The translations under genes were made by a program, and so were the position numbers. The notes under the pieces were generated by a model. That model was not told the DNA's origin, searched no databases, and saw nothing but the letters and a program-made list of their open reading frames with translations. DNA of 64,000 nt from Halichondria panicea. Taxonomy: Eukaryota > Porifera > Demospongiae > Suberitida > Halichondriidae. The stretch lies in contig NC_087388.1 of the NCBI RefSeq assembly GCF_963675165.1, forward strand, positions 6,419,651-6,483,650, in the 5' to 3' direction. Within the stretch, counting starts at the first letter, position 1. Every line of letters begins with the position of its first letter. This document shows positions 39,633-53,040 of this stretch, piece after piece.

Positions 39633-41932
39633 GCTCACTCACCCTCACCACTGCCGAATCACAATTACTAAATAAAGGCCTAAGCTTCGCACTCACCAAA
39701 AACTTATGTAGTACGGAACCCAAATTACAACTGTTACGAGAGTTTAACGAATACTCAAAGTCACTTAGAAGAATATACACTAACTCTATATATTATCGCA
39801 CGCCGAAACCAGTAAAAAGTGGTATACCCACAACGACAGAAAAAGTACATAGACCAATGCGATTCCTACCAACAACCACATACTCTTCTTTTAATGATAC
39901 ATACAATAGTGGATACAGAAATGTCGAACAATACATTTCCGTCACAAAAGATAATATCAATGACCAGTTACACGAAATCTTCAAGCCCAAAACAAATGTC
40001 ACACTCGCAGAATCTTTAGCACTACAAAAATTCAAAAAACAAAAAAATCGAGTCACCATTAAGCCAGCAGATAAGAACTTAGGCGTAGTTATAATGGACA
40101 CCACAGACTACGTCCAACAATGCCTCCTAATCTTACTAGACGATAAGGTATATAAAAGAACCGCCGAGTATCCCACCACCAAAATCACCAACCAACTCCA
40201 AGAAGTTCTGTCAAAATACCATACCACACTCACTAGTACCGATAAGCGGCTAAAACGATTCGTTCTCCCCAATAAAGACATTTTCCAAATTCCACAATTT
40301 TACGGCATTCCGAAAATTCATAAACAATTCAAAAAACTGCCACCAGTCAGACCCATAGTTGCAAACTGTAATTCTCCACTAACGCCAGCTAGTAAGCTCT
40401 TAGATCATGTGCTTCAACCCCTAGCTCAAACGTACGAAGATTACCTACAAAATTCCGCTTGTTTGTCACTAATTCTAGAAGACTTACAAATTCCCGACAA
40501 TGCGCTATTAGTAGCAATTGACGTCGACTCATTGTATCCCTCCATTCCTCAAGAGGAATGTCTGCAGATAATATACACCGAAATGTTAAGTCATAGGTAC
40601 ACGTCGCTGCTAGACCCAAATCTAATCATCCAACTTCTACAAATATGCGTTAATCACAATTATTTCGAGTTTGGACCAGTTACATTCCAACAAATACAAG
40701 GTACAGCAATGGGAGCCCCGTTCTCACCCACCATCGCTAACATATTCATGTCGGTAATCATCAGAAGATTTTTAGAAAAACAACCAGCTAAACCTCTCCT
40801 GATTAAAAGATACATAGATGACATTTTTATAGTGTGGCAGCATGATGAAAACTCGCTAATCAGCTTCCTATCCGAACTCAATATATCCCACCAAAAATTA
40901 AGTTACAAATACTCCTACTCATCTCAACAAGTCTCGTTTCTAGATATGACAATTTACAAAGGTCCCCACTTCCACAAATCTCGAAAACTAGACACAAAAA
41001 CCTTCCAAAAACAACAAAATCTCTACCAGTACCTACATTATACATCAAACCATCCGAAACACATCTTCAAATCCATCATTACCGGAGAATGTACCAGACT
41101 TGTGCGCACAAACACCACCATCCAGGAGTTTCAAACCATGACTCAGCTCCTTAGCATACGCCTTAAAAAACGAGACTATCCCCAAACCCTCATTGACAAA
41201 ACCATCAATTCCGTGTCATATGAGAGAAGACCTCAGTTACTTCGGAAAATGAAAAAACCTCCTGCCAGAGTAAGACCACCCATTTTCAAGTGCCTCTCGC
41301 CTCCAAATTTCCAATTACTAAAAAGTGTCACACTACAGCACTACAAAGGCTTACTATTACCCAGTCCCAGAATAATCAATCTGAAACACCAAAATCTCGG
41401 TAAAGAACTCGTTAGGGCCAAAATCAGTTTAAACGAAGAACAAACGCTCAGAACTGAAATAACCTTTGATCAAGTCCACCAACACACAATTACAAGAAGC
41501 GTTCCCACTCTCACACAACACACTCGAATAAGTAAGTGTATGAAACCGAGCTGTGCAACATGTCAACACCTAGTATGTAATAGATTTTTCAGATCATCGA
41601 AATCAGAAAAAACGTATCCAATCAGACACCAATTTTCCTGCAATTCAAGATATCTCATATATCTAATTACATGCTCACATTGCAAGAAACAGTATGTGGG
41701 TTACACCACTCAAACGCTTCGAACTAGAATCAATCATCATCGTAGCAATATTTTCAACAAAGTAAGAACGTATATAAGCAACCACTTCAACTTTACCGAT
41801 CACTCTGTCAGAAACCTGAAAGTACAGTGTATTGACGCAACAACGTCCTTCACAGAACTCCAAGCTTTAGAACACTACTGGATAGCTACACTTAGAACAA
41901 TTATTCCACATGGACTAAATGTATTATCATAA
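39581..41932 (+). CDS. PLE ORF2, unit 3: RT + GIY-YIG
   Basis: 783 codons. The protein matches unit 2, including the Gly and Ser variants. Full set of RT and GIY-YIG motifs. Confidence 0.95.
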   Translation: MGRPPTETQPTRCVHNLSSLTLTTAESQLLNKGLSFALTKNLCSTEPKLQLLREFNEYSKSLRRIYTNSIYYRTPKPVKSGIPTTTEKVHRPMRFLPTTTYSSFNDTYNSGYRNVEQYISVTKDNINDQLHEIFKPKTNVTLAESLALQKFKKQKNRVTIKPADKNLGVVIMDTTDYVQQCLLILLDDKVYKRTAEYPTTKITNQLQEVLSKYHTTLTSTDKRLKRFVLPNKDIFQIPQFYGIPKIHKQFKKLPPVRPIVANCNSPLTPASKLLDHVLQPLAQTYEDYLQNSACLSLILEDLQIPDNALLVAIDVDSLYPSIPQEECLQIIYTEMLSHRYTSLLDPNLIIQLLQICVNHNYFEFGPVTFQQIQGTAMGAPFSPTIANIFMSVIIRRFLEKQPAKPLLIKRYIDDIFIVWQHDENSLISFLSELNISHQKLSYKYSYSSQQVSFLDMTIYKGPHFHKSRKLDTKTFQKQQNLYQYLHYTSNHPKHIFKSIITGECTRLVRTNTTIQEFQTMTQLLSIRLKKRDYPQTLIDKTINSVSYERRPQLLRKMKKPPARVRPPIFKCLSPPNFQLLKSVTLQHYKGLLLPSPRIINLKHQNLGKELVRAKISLNEEQTLRTEITFDQVHQHTITRSVPTLTQHTRISKCMKPSCATCQHLVCNRFFRSSKSEKTYPIRHQFSCNSRYLIYLITCSHCKKQYVGYTTQTLRTRINHHRSNIFNKVRTYISNHFNFTDHSVRNLKVQCIDATTSFTELQALEHYWIATLRTIIPHGLNVLS

Positions 41933-42062
41933 TGTATCCACGTGTTTTTAATTAAGTCACATGACTTGCAGTAAATACACCTCGATCCATTTAAAAAGAT
42001 AGCTGTGCAAAATCTAAAACAGATACTGAGATTGCGCATGCGCGTACCGTTCCCCATGTAGG

Positions 42063-42120
42063 GGATTGGGACCTTTACCCACAAGGGTGGGGTCCCAATC
42101 CCCCACCCTTGTGGGTAAAG
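42063..42120. repeat. Interleaved inverted repeats A-B-A'-B', unit 3
   Basis: Exact copy of the terminal structure, followed by (CA)n. Confidence 0.95.

Positions 42121-42121
<1 letters not shown>

Positions 42122-42178
<57 letters not shown>
42122..42178. repeat. (CA)n tract joining PLE unit 3 and L5
   Basis: 57 bp of CA between the unit 3 tail and the terminal solo leader. Confidence 0.95.
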
Positions 42179-43486
<1,308 letters not shown>

Positions 43487-43789
43487 AGTACTGTACCTCC
43501 GAACTGTCCAGCCTGGGGACTTGAGAGAGACACAAAGGTGTGGACATTGTGTTCAGGGGTGGTCTCAAGAATACCTCGGCAAACTAGACCCCCTGCAGAG
43601 AAATACATTATTAGAGACAATGCTACAATGAAGGCTCCAACTCGCCTTGTGAGAAACAGATCAGGTTGACGCCATATTTTGCATTCTGCATTATAGGCAG
43701 CATTCTCCCTTTGATTTCGTTCACCTGTCTCCACATGGGCAGCAGACTGTACTCTGCATCATAGCCATCAATGTTGTACACCTCAGTAC

Positions 43790-44330
43790 CATACTAACTC
43801 AGTGCATCGGTCAAGGTCGATGAGAATGGGTTGAAAATGGCTGTCAAAGCAGACGTTCTCTAACCGTATGTAATGGCACATATTGGCTACCACATGTAAC
43901 AAGGCGTGATGTATTCCTTGCACTAACGGTATAAGACATTGCTTGGCCTCGTGGCGGGTCAAACAGTTGTGTTGAGCATATGGGTACCGATACGCTATCA
44001 ACGACCGTGGGACAGATATCCGAAAGATCGAAATGCGGCAAAGACAATGTCCTCAATTGGCTAAGTTTTGAAGATTTTAGAGTCCATGGAATAGAGAACT
44101 TTAAACACCTCGGTCTTGTTTGACACAATACAATGTTGGGATGGATATTGGACAATTTTACCTAGGCCCGACTGTCCGTTAACAATTAATTTCATTTCTT
44201 CCTTGTTCAATGCCATCAATTGATGTACGTGTGGCGTTGGCAGCAAAGTTGGCAATGTGGGAAATTGATCAAGCACTACGGCCGTCAATCGTTCCACTCC
44301 TTCACTAATCATCTCATACCTCCTTCAAAT
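43790..44330 (-). pseudogene. Degenerate protein-kinase-like fragment
   Basis: Two minus-strand frames contain kinase-like strings: a block ending YIRLENVCFDSHFQPILIDL, which resembles the catalytic loop (HxDxRxxN) and following strand of a eukaryotic kinase fold, and upstream KEEMKLIVNGQSGLGKIVQY. The reading frame shifts between them and the catalytic Asp is not evident. It sits where the 5' exons of the PPT2-like gene would be expected. The assignment rests on short motifs only. Confidence 0.4.
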
Positions 44331-44832
44331 AAGTTTCAAATTTCAAATCCACTCTGATTTCTATAATGCAGGCCTGGAATAGAGGCTAGGTTCTACCACA
44401 TGCACATGCTGTCATGCACATGCACTAACTACATGACTGTACAAGTAGTGATTAAACACTGCACAGTGGTCGATGGTTCACTGTGTGTGTGTGTGTGGGT
44501 GTGTGTGTGTGTGTGGGTGTGTGTGTGTGTGTGGGTGTGTGTGTGTGTGTGGGTGTGTGTGTGTGTGTGTGTGTGGGTGTGTGAGTGGTCGATGTACAAA
44601 AATTTATAATTGTTCTCCAAATAAACACACAACACAAAGACACAAAGCTTAGCTACAACAAAATAACAAAATAGGTGTTCACCTGCTTAAGGTTCTAAGG
44701 ACAATGCACAATAATAATAAGAATTGTTTAAAGCTGTAGGAGCTTTGGGGGAGGGAAAACGCACAAAAATCATGTGTAATAAACATACATGTAGGTACAA
44801 ACAAGGGGGTGTGGCCTAGACATGTTCTATAG
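44331..44832. other. Intergenic with a TG-rich microsatellite
   Basis: 44481-44583 is an imperfect (TG)n tract with regular ggg interruptions. The rest is probably 3'UTR of the upstream PXK-like gene plus non-coding sequence. No signal-peptide exon for PPT2 was found here. Confidence 0.6.
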
Positions 44833-47019
44833 TCACTTCTTCTTGCGAGGGGTAGGAGTGGGCTTTTGCTCCGGTTCATCCTGAGCCTCTTCCAGTCCAG
44901 GGTTTTTCGTTTTCTTATTAGCAGGAGGCCTGTGTGGGTGGGTGTGTGTGAGGTGTGCATGCCAGTATTTAAATGTGCTAACGAACAAAGGGAATTTCCC
45001 TACCCACAAACTAACCCCCAATCCTAACTATATCCCTATACAGAACAAGGGTAATGTGTACAGCATGGTTACTTACATAAGTGGTGTTTTAGACTTCTTG
45101 GTCTTTGTTGGCTGCTTAGAGACTGCTTTTCCTTTTCCCACAGCCTTCATCAAGCTCTTAACATCACTGGGGAAGGCCTACACAAGACACACACACACAC
45201 AGTCAAGTATGGAGAGGGAACATTTGGGCACACCAAACGTTTGGAGCTAAATATTTAGAATCTAACCATCCATGCAAAACTATGCAATGAAGTAGCTAAC
45301 ACCAATGACCCTTAAAAGCAATAATTTGATCTACACACGCCATCTAAGTCTAGGCAGGGTGCACTCCTGGTCTAGGTAATAGTACTCATCACATGACAGT
45401 ACTGAGTGAACTTACAACGTCCTCATAGTGAGGAGGTTGTTGCAGGTCCACCTCCTGAAAGAAATTGTGCTCCATGATGGCGTTGATGTCGTGTGGGAAA
45501 CCACTCTCAAAGATAAACTGGAGCACTTCCTTCACAATACGAGCACCAACACACCTACACGTAGCCAAGCAAGATGGTAGGAAAGAATTCAAGAATACAT
45601 GTACAAAATACATGACATGAGTTTGGAAATTGAACGTTCGCAACACACACAAGTTATGGACAATCAAAGATAGCATCGAAAACACGCCTGATTTGGAAAA
45701 AACACCCACTTTTTTCAGAAAATGGACAATTTGGACCCTACATAAATCGCTGATCTATAACCATATCAATTTATTGTAGTGCTATCAAATAATGTATACA
45801 AGCTTGAGAACAGATTATGTAACAGTTGGGCATGTACACAAATTACAGCTACCACTGTAACTCAGAGATGGTGTGCTACCATGACTACCTGTAGTCTGCA
45901 TCACTGGGGACAAGGCCAGTGAGCTCATATCCACAGGTCATCTCAAACACCAGGTGACCTACACACACACACAGGGAGAGGGGGACAGCTTTAGATACAA
46001 CACACAAGACATTGTCCTATTAATAACTAATGTATACAACCATTTGGAAACTTCAGATACGTACGTACTAAGGGAAAGCAGATATCACAGCTAACACTGA
46101 TATGATATCAACTATAACACTGATTCTACAGTGTATGTTAAGCTAACACTAACACGGTGTCACGCTAACGCACCAAACATGACAATGTCCACCTTGTCCA
46201 TATTATCCTTGAGCTGCCTATAGAGTCGTGTCTTATAGCCCAGGATAGTGTTCTCATAGCCAGATAGTTGGCAACGGTTCTCCTCTATAAAGCAGTTACC
46301 AGACTGCACATGACCCAGAGGGGGAAACCCCTTCTCGTACAGAAACCTCATTGCCTAGAGTGTATTTATAGTAACGACAATAAATAGTATGCTGACTCTG
46401 GGGTTAAAGTTCGACACAGCTTACCTCTAGAACGTGTCGACCATATAAGGCAACCTTGTCAGCACTGAGTCCCTTACTACGCCGCGAGTACTTTTGAGAC
46501 CAGTCAGAAGTGGGTGTGGCCTAGGGGAGAGGGTATATAACTTCAGTTAGCTGAAATTGTAGCAAAACGATTCATTGAAACGTAACGCACAGTACAGTGG
46601 AATCACTCTATAATGGACACCTTGGGGGAACAAACTTTTGACCCTTATACAGAGGTGGCCTTTGTTGAGGGGTTGTTTTGTACACAAACTATTCATTTGG
46701 GACCTGGCCTTTATATCGCAGTTGATGTTTCTTCAGGGGTGACCATTAAGAGGGGCTCCACTGTAATATTCTATATCATTGTAGCCAGTCCTCACCCTGT
46801 AGATGACATCCTTTAGAGAGCCCCTAGGAATGAGTGGCTGGGAGATGACAAGCTGTGTCCCCTCAGCTCTATAGTAGACACCCTCAATACGGTGCAGGTA
46901 GGGGTGGTCCTGGAGAGGGAGGTAGCAAACAACGAGAGAATGAAAACAGGCTTCTGTGCAGATTATGTATATACATGTATTGTGTATAGATTGCTCTCAA
47001 AGCATCATGCACACCCACA

Positions 47020-47060
<41 letters not shown>

Positions 47061-49309
47061 ACCCACACACACACACACACCTGCAATGCTCTCATGAGCT
47101 TGTTGATGGCCGTTTCAGTTGATGAGTCCAGTTTCACCGGACAGCGTTGTGAGACAGGTGCTATGGTAACCAGATGCTCCTCCTCCCCCCTGGCTATGGG
47201 GCTCACCTTGAACCAATACTTCTGCATACGACTACCTGCATATCACATGACAATCACATGATCATAGTATCATAGTACTAATTATAGAGTATAGTAGGGA
47301 TGTGCCCACACTGGTCGGTAGTGGTGGTTGGTACTTTACCACCTCAAAAACCACTTCTTAGGCCTCGTGTACCACAAGATCCAGAGGGAAATTCTGTTGT
47401 ATAATTGAGAATGAGGGTTGAAAATAACCATCACTTTGAAAATGTGTGGCACATCACTGTTTCATAGTATTCATGTGATATTGAGATTCATAGTTGAACA
47501 GGTGTAGTAGGCATAGAGATGTCACATGACACACACGTACCCATGTCCGGAAGAGGGATAACGTCGACTTGCTTATAGTGACTCCTCACAAAGTATTCCA
47601 CTGACTCCTTTGCATTGTCTGTTAGATACAATACAGCACATGCTCACATGAGCATCACACAATAATGGGCCATAGTACACTGTAGGAAGCTAGTCATGCC
47701 AACACCCTGTATGTAGGTTGCTGAATGCTAGTATCCTAGATTTGGGTACAAAAGTTACTCTGTACATGTTAGGCTCTAACAACCAGTTATACATAAGCTG
47801 CAATTTACTGCCGACTAATTAATTTAAGATATGCAAAAAATAAGTAGTACAGTTCAACCCCTTGACTACATGTAGACACTCGGTACATACCCCCTCACAC
47901 ACGCGTATAGTGACATACCTCTGTCATACCCCCTCACACACACGCGTATAGTGACGTACCTCTGTCACACCCCCTCACACACACGCGTATAGTGACGTAC
48001 CTCTGTCACACCCCCTCACACACACGCGTATAGTGACATACCTCTGTCAGACTGTTCTTGTTGTCTCCTTCGTCTGTTCATATCCTCCACAACCGACGGC
48101 TCTCGAGTATTGGAGGGGAAATCTAGTAACGGGGGGGTCGTTAGTGGGGGTCATTAGTGGGTGTACAGTGAGGCCCCTCTCAATGACCACCTCTTAAGAA
48201 AGGTCAACTACGATATATAGTCCATGTCAACAGTTAGTGTACAAAACAAGCCTTCAACAAAAGGCCACCTCTGTATAAGAGCCAAAACACTTTGTGTCTG
48301 TTATAGAGGTGATTCCACTGTACATGTACATATAGACTACGACAGAGCGAGTGGTGATTTACATTACACATGGTACAGTACATATTAACAGGTCGACTAT
48401 AATTCTAGTTCAGTTAATTCAACATCAATAATTATTATGCTATAAGAAGTTCTGTTGATTCACTGTTATAAGGAGTGACACCTGTTACTTCTATATTGGC
48501 CCCATGACATGAACCACACACCACTAAAAGCTTCCCACCATGCAGGCATTGGAGGGCTTCACAACTATACAGTAACGACAACATTTGCTCTACTGACTAT
48601 TATCCCCCTCTCACCTGTGTTAGTGGGTGAGTCAGTACCATAGCCACGTTCATCCTGACCTAACAGACTCCTCTTTGCCTCATCCGGGTGTCTGTTCTTA
48701 CGTCGTCGATAGCAACTAAAGCAGAAAAGAAATATTGTTATTTGTAGAACAGAGCGAGCCTAAAGTATCTGTCAGTCAATTATTATCATAAAATATGCAT
48801 ATTTCCACTGCATAACTTCGCTCCTTTGTACCGTATAATTAGGTAATCATGTCTATATATAAAGCTAAGTACACGCTGTAAGTAATTTATCTGTGCCAAA
48901 CACGACAAGTCTTACTAGCAGTAACAGCAGACAAGGATGGAGAGCAGCACCACTATCACCAGGGCTACTCCCCCAATCACAGCATAGATCTGTGGGGAGA
49001 GCACGGCATTATCACAGTCATTGCCTATTAATCATAATAATGACTACACATTAAAAGCTATAATTATGATCATACATGCCAGTGCAAGATGTACGAAATA
49101 CATGGAACATGTTGGTTGATAGCAATGCATTATGCACACGTACACACACACGATTTATATAGTGCGTGGATATTTCAGGTGTCGAGTCATGCAATAATTT
49201 CATACAACAATACTGTACTTAGCCTCACCCATTCATGTTCCATGAACCACTTAGCAATGGACTCCGGTGTGGTGGGCTCCGGTGTGGTGGGCTCCGGTGT
49301 GGTGGCCAT
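44833..49309 (-). CDS. PXK/SLOB-type pseudokinase with N-terminal transmembrane anchor
   Basis: Thirteen exons: 49229-49309, 48916-48989, 48615-48715, 48042-48122, 47541-47618, 47081-47235, 46796-46909, 46425-46520, 46174-46354, 45889-45958, 45416-45554, 45077-45177 and 44833-44929; 455 aa. The kinase-like part follows human PXK: HPYLHRIEGVYY, PRGSLKDVIYR, AMRFLYEKGFPPLGHVQSGN (HRD loop without the catalytic Asp), LSGYENTILG (in place of DFG) and DIVMFGHLVFEMTCGYELTG. Instead of a PX domain the N-terminus has three TTPEP repeats and a membrane span (AVIGGVALVIVVLLSILVCC) followed by YRRRKNR. A type III single-pass topology with the kinase-like domain in the cytosol is inferred. The C-terminus is Lys-rich. 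PXK/SLOB proteins modulate Na,K-ATPase or K+ channels; that role here is only an analogy. Confidence 0.85.
46595..46764. mobile_element. Short MITE, family C, both ends present
   Basis: cagtggaatcac at the left and ggggctccactg at the right, flanked by TA on both sides. About 170 bp, in an intron of the PXK-like gene. Confidence 0.8.
47028..47080. repeat. (CA)n tract at a PXK-like donor
   Basis: In transcript orientation it is a (GT)n run that begins at the donor of the exon 47081-47235. Confidence 0.9.
47890..48049. repeat. ~41-bp minisatellite that copies a splice donor
   Basis: Four units of cccctcacacacacgcgtat agtgacgtacctctgtcaca. The right-most unit contains the real donor of the exon at 48042-48122 (read on the minus strand, GACAGAG|gtatgtcac). 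The other three repeat nearly the same junction (GACAGAG|gtacgtcac) inside the intron. Confidence 0.85.
48166..48320. mobile_element. Short MITE, family C, inverted
   Basis: Starts cagtgaggcccctctc and ends gtgattccactg, with TA flanks and the usual core on the reverse strand. Confidence 0.75.
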
Positions 49310-49535
49310 CTTCAGTAGTCTAGGCAGAGGGCAGACACACAGTACAGCTAGCTAGCTACAGTGCAAGTGAGTGACCTTTCTTTGCTGTGCTGGCTAGTGT
49401 CACATGAATGAAAGGACGTACCACGCCCATCATTAATTAGTCTCAAAAAATAGCCGCCTATTTAACAGAGCAAACTTAGAGGGCGAGTTATATAAAAATA
49501 TTGTGCTTTTAAAGATAGACGCCCTCGAATATAGC

Positions 49536-51376
49536 CTACTCTACAACAGTCACAATGTTCTTCTTTCTCTGTGGCACTAGCTGTACAGTTCCTGGTTTAC
49601 TGTGTCTGATGACGTTGTCTCTCTTTCTCAGCTGAGCAGCCAAAATTGTTCTCTTCTCTTTAGCAGCCTTGTACACCATCTTGGGCATGTGCCGGTGACG
49701 TGCAATACGTCGAATCTGAGGGTGGAACCGAAACCTGCATGTGTGTGTGTGTGTGTGTGGGGGGGGGGGCAATTAGTTGTAAAATTGAACAATTTAAACA
49801 CAAATTACGGGCTCTAAGGTAGCTACCAAATCTGCCGAGTCTATGAAGTATATAGTAAGGCTTTTAAAATAGCTGGATTTCACAGAACTAGTAATGATGG
49901 GTCATAAGTAAAAGCATATATAGGAAATAAAGGCAGACTTCAGCATGCAATCATACACGCTAAAAAGCATGCAAGAAATACATTCTATATAATACATGTA
50001 GACATCTAGTAAATGAAAACCTGCTACTCTGCAATCCCTCACCTGTGTCTCAGCTTATCAGCATACTGCAGCGCAGCTCTCTCCCGTGGTCTCAGCTTAC
50101 CTGCTTTGTGCGAGGCTTGGGACCGCCATAATCGAATGTTTGTTTCATCACTCCCTGTTAGAATATACGCCGAGTCAGCACTCCACTGGACACAGAATAT
50201 TCTCTGCATTCTCTTAGTATGATATACATCACGACTGCGACCATCTTCACGTCGAAATATCCGTACAGTTTTATCGAAACTTCCCGAAACAAATTCTTGA
50301 CCAGTTGGTGAATAGTCGACATCTAGTACAGCCATGACGTGATCCATATGTACATTCAGTGGTTGGTCCAGTTTACGCATGTCAAATGTGTACAAGTTTG
50401 AGTCCTCATTAGCCACAGTGAAATGATAAGCTTCAATCGGATTCCACGATATTCCGTTCGATTTCATACTGAGAATGACTTTTCGCAGTGGAGTGGAACC
50501 TCGAATATCGTACAATGCGATAGTCCTGTCAGATCCTGTTGTAGCGAGAACATTGCATTCTATTGGATTGAACTTTATATTAGTGATACTATCCACTCCC
50601 CATGTGAACGAGCGAACAGGTTCCGAACGATCACTGTCCCATATATCAACCTTCTCTCCACAAGTGGCAAATATCGATTTGGTCCAATGGTGATCAACTC
50701 CTAGAAAGACAGATTTCCCAATAGTTGAAGTAACTGGTGAAAATTTAGAGTTAATATCGCTGAGGTTGTCTGGGTATCGCCATGTTTTGACCACTTTGTC
50801 TTCCCCGACTGTAATGATGGATCGTGCTTGCCTGTCCGTACAGAGACCTCGTACAAAACCCGAGTGTGCCTGGATGGTTGCTAGGCAATCCTGAGAGGAG
50901 AGACTCCACACACGCACTTCCCCATCACAAGACCCTGAGGAGGAATATATCAATAGTTAATTTAATAAACATAAACCTTACTTTTGCGAATGTGGTTGCG
51001 ATCTAACTATTGCGTTCTGGGCAAGCATGGTGTGTAATTCTAGTACTTAGTTAATTTTTTATTGTTGCGAAGTGATAAACGCTTTAATATATGCAAGGTA
51101 TACACACACACACACTGACGTACCAGAGAGGAGTGTTGATAGTTGTGTGGGGTGCTTGGCCATGCAGTACACTCCATCAGTGTGGCCAGACAGACTACTG
51201 ATGAATGGTTTAGCAAACACACGGTCTAGTTTGGTTGCATTCAGGGCTCGTACATACTCCCTCGGCCCCTCCAATGGATGCAATGCAGGGTCCAAGTTCC
51301 TAGGCAACTTATGAATGTCACTCTTACGCTGACGAACGTAGTCCTGATGATTTCTGAGCAAAACCTTCACCTTCAT
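49536..51376 (-). CDS. DCAF13: DCAF13 (WDSOF1/Sof1), SSU processome WD40 protein
   Basis: Nucleolar WD-repeat protein for 18S rRNA processing; in animals it can also act as a CUL4-DDB1 substrate receptor. Three exons: 51124-51376, 50043-50934 and 49536-49734; 447 aa, close to the human 445. The start MKVKVLLRNHQDYVRQRK matches the family, and REYVRALNATKLDRVFAKPF is nearly invariant. WD repeats include SCDGEVRVWSLSSQDC, GEDKVVKTWRY, TTGSDRTIALYDIRG, SGSFDKTVRIF and TGSDETNIRLW. The Sof1 tail RRIARHRHMPK and IRHSKPGTVQLVPQRKK closes the protein. Confidence 0.97.
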
Positions 51377-51474
51377 GTTGATAGGTCCTCACTTTAAATA
51401 GCCACGTGGACTTAGCTTTTAGGCTTTTAACGCATGCGCACTACTGTCACCTTCTTTCTTACACTGAATCCAGC
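51377..51474. promoter_or_regulatory. 98-bp divergent promoter DCAF13/RPS23
   Basis: Contains cgcatgcgca at 51431-51440, an NRF1-like palindrome often found in divergent housekeeping promoters, and a pyrimidine run ccttctttctt about 35 bp before the RPS23 ATG that could be a 5'TOP-type start. Both assignments are by motif only. Confidence 0.6.
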
Positions 51475-52639
<1,165 letters not shown>

Positions 52640-53040
52640 GAACACTCTCTGTGCATGTGTCTTGTCTTTATTGATTGATTGCTCTGCACTTTGTAGTGGC
52701 ATTTTTCACAATGATTATCTTGTTGCAATTTAACAATGTCAATAATTATAAAAACTGTAAATTGTATATTAATTTTATTTGACAGGAACAGGGAATGGCA
52801 TGCATGGAAAGCATTTCTTGCAGAGAGAGTAGTAGCCCCACCCCCATATATTTCTGTAACACTTGTTCGAGGGCGGTTTGTGAATGAGGTACTGTACAAA
52901 TCTAATGCAGTCATAGCGTCTTCACAATCAGAGCTGTTTTTATAATTATAGCTTATAGCAATAATAATTATTGCACAAAAAAAGTGATCGATTGCCATGC
53001 AGAATGAAAGCACAAAATAATAATGATATAATTGTGAATA
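52640..53040. other. Intergenic: facing 3' ends of RPS23 and PTPDC1
   Basis: AT-rich 3'UTR-like sequence with aataataatt runs. No conserved coding segment was seen. Confidence 0.6.

Larger units (their letters stand above)
37653..42121 (+). mobile_element. Penelope-like element, full unit 3 (L4 + body)
   Basis: L4 (37653-38752) then the body. L4 shares the tagtaggatg variant with L1 and L5, while L2 and L3 have tagtagaatg. This pattern does not match the ORF2 differences between units. Looks whole. Confidence 0.9.
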
